From the NCBI GenBank assembly GCA_900553315.1, contig USCW01000084.1, positions 1 to 6,931 of the forward strand: DNA of 6,931 bases, written 5' to 3'. Made by a program: the position numbers and the translations under genes. Origin of the DNA: an uncultured Eubacteriales bacterium. Its GTDB lineage: Bacteria; Bacillota; Clostridia; Christensenellales; Aristaeellaceae. Shown piece after piece: positions 1 to 6,184 of the stretch. The notes beneath the pieces are model-generated. The model was not told where the DNA came from. It made no database searches and saw only the letters and a program-made list of their open reading frames with translations. Within the stretch, counting starts at the first letter, position 1. Each line of letters begins with the position of its first letter.

Positions 1-39
1 GGGGAGGGGCTTCTCGTAGAGAAGCCGCCTCCCCCGGAG
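1..39 (-). repeat. Palindromic 3'-end hairpin, left copy (outer edge cut by window)
   Basis: Positions 1-15 pair with 19-34 around a 3-nt loop (16-18), giving a 15-bp GC-rich stem with one unpaired base at 27. Read on the minus strand, the hairpin begins a few bases after the TGA of the large secreted-protein gene, so it would form at the 3' end of that mRNA. It is clearly related to the hairpin at 6870-6931: same GGCTTCTC-type inner stem, same TAN loop, same bulged C. The stem reaches position 1, so any flanking T-tract or further pairing lies outside the window. A role in transcription termination or protection of the 3' end is inferred; an interspersed REP-like palindrome is the alternative. 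Confidence 0.75.
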
Positions 40-42
40 TTC

Positions 43-3000
43 TCACCCGTTACTTTTTTTCAGGAAGACTACGCCGGGTTGGGTTAGGGGGGCGGCGTAG
101 TAGCGGTGGGTGAACATCATCTGCGGGTAGGAAACGAGGGTGAGCTCGTTTTCACGGAAGGGGATCACGAAGGAGCTGGCGAGGGCGGAGACTTCACCGG
201 AGGCGTTCACCTGCATCAGCTCGCTAAAGTCCGCAAACGTCGCTTCATCGTACATGTCCATGCCCGTCAGCAGCTTCGCAGCGGGCTCTGCGTCCGCCTC
301 TACCATCAGGCTGGGCAGATACTGCTCAAAGGGAATCTCCTGCTTGTCCATCACCATGCTCACCGATACGCGCCACGCGTCCGTCAGGGGTTTCGCGGCA
401 TTGACCGCCGCCTTTTCCACGTCCGTCAGCTCACTGGCAGGGGTCAGCGTCAGCTTGAAGCGTACCTGCTTCAGGTCGCCGCCTAATTCCTTGATCGTTG
501 TCTGACCGGCCTCGCTCAGCAGATCCTCCAGGCGCAGCGAAACCTGTACGCCGCCCTGACTGAAGCTGATGCTGTCAATCCCCTGATTGTACAGCCCGCG
601 CAGACCAAGCCAGCTCAGACGGAAATACCGTCCGCCATAACTCGGCTTGCCGCTTGCGTCCGTCACATAGCCGCCATCCTCGTTCAATTCCGGCTGACAG
701 CGAAGCTGCAAAAGCACCTCGTCCGTCTCCGGGTTGTGCCGCAAAATGGGACTGACGGGACGGTTCTTGTCGTCTGCCGTGCTGTAGATCACGCCGCCCA
801 GCTTCGAGTGCGTCACCACCAGTTCATCCTGCGTGTTCAGCACCACGGACACGGCGCGGCCATCCTTGCGCACGATCTCCTGCCGCACGGGATACAGCTT
901 TTCACCGGGGATCAGCGGCGGCACGTCCGGGTCATACCAGCCGGGAAGAATCGTAAATTCATACGCTCCGCGCGTCAGACGCAGGGTGTAATATTCCTCC
1001 GCCTCCAAGCCGCCCAGCGTAAAGGCGTAATTGCCGGGCTCCTCGCCCTCTTTGCGGGTCAGCGTGCCCCATACCTCGTCGCCGTCCAGCAACCCCGATA
1101 CAGTAAAGCCGAAGAACTCGGGATCCTCCTCGCCCTCGAACTTCTCCTGATTGGGCTCCGGGATGATGTACGCCACAATGCGCGTGATCTCGAACTTCAC
1201 GTCATAGGTGCCGGGCATGTAGGTATCATTGCCCGCCGGAATGGTAATGTGAGCGGTGTACTTGCCAATGTACCACGGTACGCCGTCCCGGTTCAGGCGG
1301 TCGCCGGTATAGGTCACCGTCGCGCCCTGCGGCAGCTCCACCGGCAGCACGTAGGCCTTGCCTGTGTAGATCGCGTCCAGCGCCTTCTCCGGCGCATAGG
1401 CCTTCAGCACACGAACGGTATAGACGTCGCTGAACTGGAAGCCGTCGTCATTGTCCGCCGTCAGGGACACGCCCGCCGTCCGTGCGGCATAGACCCGGTA
1501 AGAGATCACCTGACCGGGGGTGAGCCCCGTCAGCGTTACCTTGCCAAGTCCGTCGGCACGCTGGGCCTCGGCTACATAGCAGTCCGCCATGGGCTGGCCG
1601 CTCGTGCCCGTCACATACTGTACGCCCGCGCTGCCCGCCTCGGGCGCAGTAAAGGTGATCGTTACCGAGCCGTCCGTCTGCGTCACAGCCTGTACGTCGT
1701 TGATCTCCACGCCGGAATCCAGCAGCGTTTCGCCCGAAGAAATCACGGCGCTGTAAACCTCGCTGCCGTTGGTCGCTACCACGTCCGAGCCGGTCAGCCC
1801 GGTCATGCCCCACAGATAGATGGAGCCGTCATAGTGGGTCTCGTAGGCATAGTCCTGTCCGTTGATCCGCAGGGTCACGTTCTGATTCACCACGGGATTG
1901 CCGCTGGCATCCCGGAGCATCAGCTTCGTATAGCTGCCGGGAATTTCCGGCACCACCTTCACATTGCCCGTGAGGCCGATGCCGTTCAGGTTTGTCTGCC
2001 CCTTCAGCAGCAGTCGGCCGCTTTGGCAGTTCAGCGTCAACTGTGCGCCGTCCGTCAGGGTGATGGGCTCACCCGCACCGGAAAGCGCGTTGTCGCCCGT
2101 CAGGTTCACGGTCAGCTTCTTGCCCTGCGAAAGCTGTAGGGCCGCGCCGCTGCCGCCGTTCAGCTGCACGGACAGGAAATTCGCGCTGGCGTTCGCCGCG
2201 CCTGCCGCACGGATTGCGCCCTCCACTGTTTTGCCGGCGCCCTGCACGTCAAAGGCCGCCGCGTCGCCCGCGTCCACCTGCGCCGATTCACTCAGCAGAT
2301 ACAGGGGCTTGTTGTCCTTGGTAGTATAAACCTGCACGATACCGTTTTCGCGGGTCAGTACGTAGGCGCTTCCCTGTGCGGGGGTGGGCAGATATACGCC
2401 GCTCTGGCCGTTCCAACACAGCGCGCGATTCTGCTCATCTACGATCAGCTGATCTGTGCCCGTAATGCCGCTGACGGGATACAACTGCCAGCCTGCGGGA
2501 GCCTGTCCCAGCGTCCATACGCCGCTGACGGGGTTCACGGGCGCATCAAAGCCTGTTCCGTTCGTGGTCAGGGAGCCGTCGCCGGAAAGCGTCGCCGTGC
2601 CCTTGCCCAGCAGCAGCGTTCCTGCGGCGGCGGTGTTCACGCCGATCAGCTCCACATTATAGGGAATATCGGAGGTGATCGTCATATCCTGTGCCAGCAC
2701 CGCGCTTGAAAGCACCAGCTTCACCTGTTCGCTGGCGATCACAATGCGGGTGCCCGCCGCCACGGTTCCGGTCAGAGTATAGGTGCCGGGCTGAGTGAGG
2801 GTGTTTTCCTGCCCCTGTGTCAGCGCACCGGCCTGATTGCCGCCCTGCGCCTTCTGATACACGCGCAGGGTGTCGCCCTGCTTCTCAGCCGCCCACACCA
2901 TGCCTGTTTCCGCATCCTTGAGCCACAGACAGTAGCTGCCGTCCTCCTGCGCCGTCACAGCCTGATAGGGCTTGTCCTGCACTGTGACCGCCGTGGCGCC

Positions 3001-3897
3001 TGCGCCGTCGAAGCGGTACAGCTTGCGGCCCTTGGATTCATTCAGCTTCGCGTCCAGACTGCCGCCGGTAATGAATACCTTGGTATTCGCTTCCGTGCTG
3101 GTGTCCGCAGGACGCGCCACCTCGGCGATGGTCATCGCGCCGCCGGAGGTCAGCGTCAGCACCGAACCCTGCCGCATTTCCAGCGTTTGCAGGGCGGAAA
3201 TTTCCTTTAAGTCAAGACTGAGGTTCACGTTGCTTTGCAGGATCAGCCGATCTGCGGTCACGCCGCGCAAGGTCAGCACCACCATACGATCCTTCGCAAT
3301 GGTGATCTTTGCGCCCGGACGCTTCTCGCCCCCGGTAATCACATACGTACCCGACCGCCACAGGGTCACGTCCGCCAGGTTCAGATCCAGCGCGGCGCTG
3401 CTGCGGCGCATGGCATAATTCGCCGTGCCGCCCTCGCGCAAGTAGCGGTCCTCTTGATCCAGCAGCCATTGGCCCAGCGTACACAGGGGATAATCCAGCC
3501 CAAACACGTCCGTGCCGATGTGCGTGCAGCCCTCCACCTGACAGGCAGGGGCTTGTGCGCAATGCACGTTGGCATGGTCACAGACGCTCTCGTCCCACGG
3601 CTCCTTGGTGGGAGCCTCCGTCGGAGCCGCCGAGGGCGTGTGCGAAGGCACCTCCGTGGGCGTTTCGGTGGGAATTTCTGTGGGGGCCTCGGTCGGAACC
3701 TCGGTCGGCGCTTCAGACGGAGTTCCTGTGGGAGTCTCCGTGGGCGCTTCGGTGGGCGTTTCCGTGGGGGTCTCCGTGGGGGTCTCCGTGGGGATAGGCG
3801 TAATATCCGTCGGGGTGCCAAGTCCCTCCGCGCCCGCCAATACCGGCAGACACAGCAGCACCACAGACATCATACAGGCAATCAAACGGCGCAGCAT
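43..3897 (-). CDS. Large secreted multidomain protein with xPTE linker, beta-solenoid-like repeats, Fn3-like and MBG domains
   Basis: A 1284-residue exported protein of unknown ligand, probably cell-surface or extracellular. Residues 1-23 are a type I signal peptide (MLRR, hydrophobic core, AGA cleavage site; no lipobox). Residues 28-100 are a Pro/Thr/Glu linker with 16 xPTE-type units at 35-98. Residues 106-139 carry five Cys and three His. Three related segments follow at about 173-350, 364-540 and 541-727. The first two start with an SGTYVITG / PGTYTLTG strand motif as in right-handed beta-helix carbohydrate-binding proteins of the Cthe_2159 type; the first and third end in a DGSxxLW strand. 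About 730-830 looks Fn3-like, 831-906 Ig/MBG-like, and 907-986 is a clear MBG domain (GEEDPE, GLLDGD, GNYAFTLGGL). Residues 1000-1284 are not recognised. There is no LPXTG motif or C-terminal membrane anchor. An ATG 21 codons upstream lacks a ribosome binding site and would bury the signal peptide, so the ATG at 3897 is chosen. A terminator separates it from the upstream operon. Coding certainty is high; function is inferred. Confidence 0.93.
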   Translation of the reverse strand: MLRRLIACMMSVVLLCLPVLAGAEGLGTPTDITPIPTETPTETPTETPTEAPTETPTGTPSEAPTEVPTEAPTEIPTETPTEVPSHTPSAAPTEAPTKEPWDESVCDHANVHCAQAPACQVEGCTHIGTDVFGLDYPLCTLGQWLLDQEDRYLREGGTANYAMRRSSAALDLNLADVTLWRSGTYVITGGEKRPGAKITIAKDRMVVLTLRGVTADRLILQSNVNLSLDLKEISALQTLEMRQGSVLTLTSGGAMTIAEVARPADTSTEANTKVFITGGSLDAKLNESKGRKLYRFDGAGATAVTVQDKPYQAVTAQEDGSYCLWLKDAETGMVWAAEKQGDTLRVYQKAQGGNQAGALTQGQENTLTQPGTYTLTGTVAAGTRIVIASEQVKLVLSSAVLAQDMTITSDIPYNVELIGVNTAAAGTLLLGKGTATLSGDGSLTTNGTGFDAPVNPVSGVWTLGQAPAGWQLYPVSGITGTDQLIVDEQNRALCWNGQSGVYLPTPAQGSAYVLTRENGIVQVYTTKDNKPLYLLSESAQVDAGDAAAFDVQGAGKTVEGAIRAAGAANASANFLSVQLNGGSGAALQLSQGKKLTVNLTGDNALSGAGEPITLTDGAQLTLNCQSGRLLLKGQTNLNGIGLTGNVKVVPEIPGSYTKLMLRDASGNPVVNQNVTLRINGQDYAYETHYDGSIYLWGMTGLTGSDVVATNGSEVYSAVISSGETLLDSGVEINDVQAVTQTDGSVTITFTAPEAGSAGVQYVTGTSGQPMADCYVAEAQRADGLGKVTLTGLTPGQVISYRVYAARTAGVSLTADNDDGFQFSDVYTVRVLKAYAPEKALDAIYTGKAYVLPVELPQGATVTYTGDRLNRDGVPWYIGKYTAHITIPAGNDTYMPGTYDVKFEITRIVAYIIPEPNQEKFEGEEDPEFFGFTVSGLLDGDEVWGTLTRKEGEEPGNYAFTLGGLEAEEYYTLRLTRGAYEFTILPGWYDPDVPPLIPGEKLYPVRQEIVRKDGRAVSVVLNTQDELVVTHSKLGGVIYSTADDKNRPVSPILRHNPETDEVLLQLRCQPELNEDGGYVTDASGKPSYGGRYFRLSWLGLRGLYNQGIDSISFSQGGVQVSLRLEDLLSEAGQTTIKELGGDLKQVRFKLTLTPASELTDVEKAAVNAAKPLTDAWRVSVSMVMDKQEIPFEQYLPSLMVEADAEPAAKLLTGMDMYDEATFADFSELMQVNASGEVSALASSFVIPFRENELTLVSYPQMMFTHRYYAAPLTQPGVVFLKKSNG
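3481..3582 (-). other. Cys/His-rich module within the large secreted protein
   Basis: This encodes residues 106-139, with spacing C-x6-C-x5-C-x4-C-x14-C (C106, C113, C119, C124, C139) and histidines at 108, 112 and 126. It sits between the Pro-rich linker and the first beta-solenoid segment. The rest of this long protein contains few cysteines, so the cluster stands out. In an exported protein it could be a disulfide-knotted minidomain or a metal-binding site; the sequence alone does not decide between these. I cannot assign it to a named family. Confidence 0.6.
3604..3795 (-). repeat. Sixteen-unit xPTE coding repeat (12-bp period)
   Basis: Sixteen tetrapeptide units of the form x-P-T-E (with S, G, H, A or K variants) are encoded by a degenerate 12-bp tandem repeat. 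The two units at 3769-3780 and 3781-3792 are identical at DNA level and the one at 3757-3768 differs at two positions. The protein product is an extended, acidic, Pro/Thr-rich linker of the type that spans the cell wall or spaces domains from the membrane, and its threonines are potential glycosylation sites. Because 12 bp is a multiple of three, changes in copy number would lengthen or shorten the linker without a frameshift. Confidence 0.9.
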
Positions 3898-3907
3898 AGG
3901 CAATGCT

Positions 3908-3914
3908 CTCCTTT
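3908..3914 (-). promoter_or_regulatory. Ribosome binding site deciding the start of the large secreted protein
   Basis: The minus strand reads AAAGGAG, 10 nt before the ATG at 3897. This supports the start that puts the signal peptide at the N terminus. The in-frame ATG at 3960 has no comparable site and would add 21 mostly basic residues. I do not see a convincing sigma-A promoter between the terminator at 3984 and this site. Confidence 0.75.
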
Positions 3915-3983
3915 CGTTTCTATACAGATAACGCCGCCATCTCGGAAAAGCTTCCCGCATCCGCTAAAATAAACCAGATGTTG

Positions 3984-4020
3984 AAAAATGCGGGAAAGGC
4001 GGTTGTCAGACCCTTCCCGC
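3984..4020 (-). terminator. Intrinsic terminator downstream of the CvpA-family gene
   Basis: On the minus strand GCGGGAAGGG (4020-4011) pairs with CCTTTCCCGC (3999-3990) across an 11-nt loop, with one internal mismatch, and is followed by ATTTTT. It lies about 30 nt after the TAA of the CvpA-family gene and ends the two-gene operon transcript before the large secreted-protein gene, which therefore probably has its own promoter. An A-rich segment before the stem can extend pairing with the T-tract. Confidence 0.8.
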
Positions 4021-4049
4021 GTTTCGCATTTTCCAAGGCGGCTGCTTTG

Positions 4050-4757
4050 TTATAGGCGCTGATTCATAATGGACAGAATCAGGTTGCCGTTATTGAAAAA
4101 CGCCGCCAGATGGCTTTGGTCGATCATTTCGCTGACTTGCTCAAAGGGTACCATGGTCAGCGCCAGCGGCACCACCGCAAACAGCGCATAGCAGAGGATC
4201 ATGCCCCGGGCGAAGCCGAACACGCCGCCTGCCAGCCAGTCCAGCTGCTTGAGCAGGGGAAAGCGGAACACCGCACGGATCAGGTTCAGCACAATGGATA
4301 CCGCCAGATACAGCACGATAAAGCACACAAGGAAGCAGATAATGTTCGTCGCCGCTGTCAGGATGGTCTGGCTCACATAATCCGAAACGGTGGAGATGCC
4401 TGCCTGTGCCCACACCTGATTTTCCAGATTGACCTCCAGCAGCGTGTTCAGAGGCGCGGGCAGGTTCACTTTGCTCAAAATCTCGGTGATCTTCGTCTGC
4501 GTCAGCTGACTCACGTTGGAGATAGCCAGCTCCAGATCGCCGATGCGGGAGGATGCGTCCGTGTAGTGCATCAGCGTCCGGGTCAGCTCCTGATTGTTCT
4601 GAATTAGCCCCGCCACCTTGGGATACAGCCAGAAGGACAGGCCAAAGGAGATCAAACAGCCGCCCATGTTCAGCACGGAGGCGACAAAGCCCCGATAAAT
4701 GCCGAACAGGACGCTCAGTCCGATCACCCCGATAATCACATAGTCAACAACGTTCAT
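4050..4757 (-). CDS. CvpA family integral membrane protein
   Basis: A 235-residue polytopic membrane protein. Two hydrophobic helices lie at about 4-24 and 27-45, then a soluble segment of about 80 residues (46-127) rich in polar residues, then helices at about 131-160 and 174-203. The N terminus MNVVDYVIIGVIGL followed by GIYRGF and the later LDWLAGGVFGFARG segment match the CvpA family pattern (start Asp, paired glycines, RGF; second G-x-x-x-G-R/K-G motif). The family is named for a protein needed for colicin V production in E. coli; its molecular activity is not settled, so no reaction is assigned. Bacillota members often carry a longer central loop, as here. It follows the single-pass propeller-like gene by 81 nt in the same operon and ends at a terminator. 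The start at 4757 is set by a strong AAGGAGG; an upstream GTG would add 18 unlikely residues. Confidence 0.9.
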   Translation of the reverse strand: MNVVDYVIIGVIGLSVLFGIYRGFVASVLNMGGCLISFGLSFWLYPKVAGLIQNNQELTRTLMHYTDASSRIGDLELAISNVSQLTQTKITEILSKVNLPAPLNTLLEVNLENQVWAQAGISTVSDYVSQTILTAATNIICFLVCFIVLYLAVSIVLNLIRAVFRFPLLKQLDWLAGGVFGFARGMILCYALFAVVPLALTMVPFEQVSEMIDQSHLAAFFNNGNLILSIMNQRL

Positions 4758-4763
4758 TTCCAA

Positions 4764-4770
4764 CCTCCTT
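4764..4770 (-). promoter_or_regulatory. Consensus ribosome binding site for the CvpA-family gene
   Basis: AAGGAGG on the minus strand lies 6 nt before the ATG at 4757. It fixes this start over the GTG at 4811, whose extra residues (MCFVLCTERPFRGARRLE) would precede the conserved family N terminus. The 81-nt gap to the upstream gene contains no terminator or clear promoter, which fits cotranscription. Confidence 0.85.
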
Positions 4771-4838
4771 GCGCCCCGGAAAGGTCTTTCTGTGCATAAA
4801 ACGAAGCACACGTGCCTGTTCCTGCCGCATTTGTGAGA

Positions 4839-5990
4839 TTATTCCGGCAGCGTCACCGAGTAAACGGTGTCTCCGCAGGCCACCAGCGCCCGTCCGCCGG
4901 ACAAAAGCCCCAGAAAGCTCGTTACGCTGCCGTCGTCCGGCGTGGGAATCTCATAAGCGTAGAACTGCTGGGTATTGATGTCCGTCTTGTACAGATACGT
5001 CTCGGAAAAGGCGTAGATCGCGTTGTCATACACCGCCGCACCCACACAGGCGGAGGGCAGCGTATACCGCCGGTCCACGGAGCCCATCAGCAGCCGCAGC
5101 TCGGAAATTTCCGTGCCCGTGTTGGTCTGCGCGGTGGGAGCCATCAGCAGCTTTGCGTCGCCCTTGGCGGAAATATACGCGTCGATCAGCTTCCAGCCGT
5201 AGACCAGCATGGTGGCGTTGGTATCCTGCACGCCCTTATAATCGTAAGTATACAGCTGACGCGTATTGAACACCCGCAGACGGCCGTTCTCGAACAGCAC
5301 CTTGTAGGTGATCGCGTCGCCCAGCGACACCTCGCCGGTGTTCATCTTGCCCACCTGGAAGGTGTTCATGACCGTGTTGGCCTTGGTGCCGTACACGTCC
5401 ATGGACAGCGTCCACAAATATTGGCCGTCGTCGCCGTAGAAGCCGCAGTCCAGTATCATCATGCCGCTGAACGCGTCGGCTTCCTCGTCCACCTGCGCGC
5501 CGGTGAGATCCTTCACCAGCAGCTCCGGCTCGGTATCGCCGCCGATGATCACCGCCACGTAGTTCTTGCCCACCCGGGCGAACTGAATGGCGGAGGACAT
5601 GCTTTCATTATAAGTCGGCCGCCCGTTTTCATCCACGATATACAGCTGCGTTCCCTGCCAGATGACCAGATGCTTATCTGACACGGTGAAGCTCGCGTCC
5701 GCGCCCACGGGATAGCTCCAACGGATGGCCCCTGTGCCCGACAGGCAATGGATGGACGCGCCGTCGAAGTACAGCACGTTCTCGCCGAAGGGCGTCACGG
5801 ACTGATCGGAATAGCATGGCAGTTGAGAGATCGTAATTTCCCGCGTCGTGCCGATATTTTGCAGCAGCCGCAGCGCCACAAACACCGCCACCACCACGCC
5901 GATCAGGATCAGCCAGCTCCTGATTTGACGGCGGCGCTTCATATCCTGCTGCGCCTGATTCGTATAAATCGACTTGCCTTTTCCCTGCAT
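4839..5990 (-). CDS. Single-pass membrane protein with extracytoplasmic beta-propeller-like domain (DUF5711-like)
   Basis: A 383-residue bitopic membrane protein. Residues 1-24 are basic (KRRRQIR just before the helix), one transmembrane helix spans about 25-44, and the remaining 340 residues would lie outside the cell. That part shows repeated propeller-style strands such as VLYFDGASIHCLSGTGAIRW, QLYIVDENGRP, RLRVFNTRQLYTYD, AIYAFSETYLYKTDI and ALVACGDTVYSVTLPE. These resemble PQQ/WD-type blades, in which a value is displayed, compared and followed by a turn. Architecture, length and position next to a CvpA gene fit the Clostridia family DUF5711, recalled from memory and not confirmed by a search. 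No catalytic motif is visible. The start is set by AAGGAG (5997-6002), 6 nt upstream. It is the first gene of the operon, transcribed from a promoter at 6025-6053. The product could be a sensor or scaffold at the envelope, but that is only a guess. Confidence 0.88.
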   Translation of the reverse strand: MQGKGKSIYTNQAQQDMKRRRQIRSWLILIGVVVAVFVALRLLQNIGTTREITISQLPCYSDQSVTPFGENVLYFDGASIHCLSGTGAIRWSYPVGADASFTVSDKHLVIWQGTQLYIVDENGRPTYNESMSSAIQFARVGKNYVAVIIGGDTEPELLVKDLTGAQVDEEADAFSGMMILDCGFYGDDGQYLWTLSMDVYGTKANTVMNTFQVGKMNTGEVSLGDAITYKVLFENGRLRVFNTRQLYTYDYKGVQDTNATMLVYGWKLIDAYISAKGDAKLLMAPTAQTNTGTEISELRLLMGSVDRRYTLPSACVGAAVYDNAIYAFSETYLYKTDINTQQFYAYEIPTPDDGSVTSFLGLLSGGRALVACGDTVYSVTLPE

Positions 5991-6024
5991 AGGCGGCTCC
6001 TTCCATATCGCTTGTTCCCGAACA

Positions 6025-6053
6025 ATTATATAGGAATCTCAAGGAAAGCGCAA
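6025..6053 (-). promoter_or_regulatory. Sigma-A promoter of the DUF5711-like / CvpA operon
   Basis: On the minus strand a perfect TATAAT -10 box (6030-6025) is preceded by a 17-nt spacer and a weak -35 TTGCGC (6053-6048), which keeps the TTG half of the consensus. Transcription should begin near 6018, leaving a leader of about 28 nt that contains the ribosome binding site. The weak -35 could indicate moderate strength or activator help. Confidence 0.75.
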
Positions 6054-6111
6054 GTGCGACCCGCCGACCGTCATAAGCCGACGCGGGAGCAGTTTTTCGC
6101 TCGGTTTGCAT

Positions 6112-6140
6112 TTGACATTCCGCGGCGGGTTTGCTATGCT
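6112..6140 (+). promoter_or_regulatory. Strong sigma-A promoter of the sugar transferase gene
   Basis: A perfect TTGACA -35 box (6112-6117) is followed by a 17-nt spacer and TATGCT (6135-6140), with an extended -10 TG at 6132-6133. T-rich stretches at about 6092-6096 and 6105-6107 precede the -35. The expected start of transcription is near 6147, giving a leader of about 38 nt. Because the promoter overlaps the first codons of the longest reading frame (TTG at 6131), the true start codon must lie downstream. Confidence 0.85.
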
Positions 6141-6168
6141 ACAAGATGCGAATTTTGCAATATACTCT

Positions 6169-6174
6169 GGGAGG
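6169..6174 (+). promoter_or_regulatory. Ribosome binding site deciding the sugar transferase start
   Basis: GGGAGG lies 10 nt before the ATG at 6185. With the promoter at 6112-6140 it excludes the in-frame upstream starts at 6131 (inside the -10 region) and 6146 (at the predicted transcription start). No riboswitch-like or attenuator structure is seen in the short leader. Confidence 0.7.
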
Positions 6175-6184
6175 TTTTCGACGG

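Noticed and set aside
736..2139. A 467-codon open frame on the plus strand opposite the large secreted-protein gene
   Set aside because: It is rich in His, Arg and Gln with no domain pattern, has no ribosome binding site, and lies fully antisense to a frame with clear signal peptide and MBG/Ig-like domains. It is a by-product of high GC content.
3569..3931. Plus-strand frame with a GVSVG-type repeat
   Set aside because: It is the antisense reading of the xPTE coding repeat. The repetitive look comes entirely from the 12-bp unit on the other strand.
3898..3960. N-terminal extension of the large secreted protein to the ATG at 3960
   Set aside because: No ribosome binding site precedes it, it would place a basic segment before the signal peptide, and AAAGGAG supports the ATG at 3897.
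3908..3990. Promoter for the large secreted-protein gene
   Set aside because: TATAGA near 3920 is too close to the ribosome binding site and its -35 is poor; a CTGACA inside the terminator has no acceptable -10 at 16-18 nt. A promoter is expected here but none can be supported.
4672..4824. Small minus-strand ORF of 28 codons (MRQEQARVLRFMHRKTF...) starting in the gap before the CvpA-family gene and overlapping its start
   Set aside because: The preceding bases hold no good ribosome binding site and the peptide has no recognisable features; overlap with the CvpA start is likely chance. Exact end not relied on.
5674..6111. Minus-strand 145-codon frame overlapping the DUF5711-like gene start and the divergent promoter region
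   Set aside because: It crosses the operon's TATAAT promoter, lacks a ribosome binding site, and is very Arg-rich in another frame of a well-supported gene.
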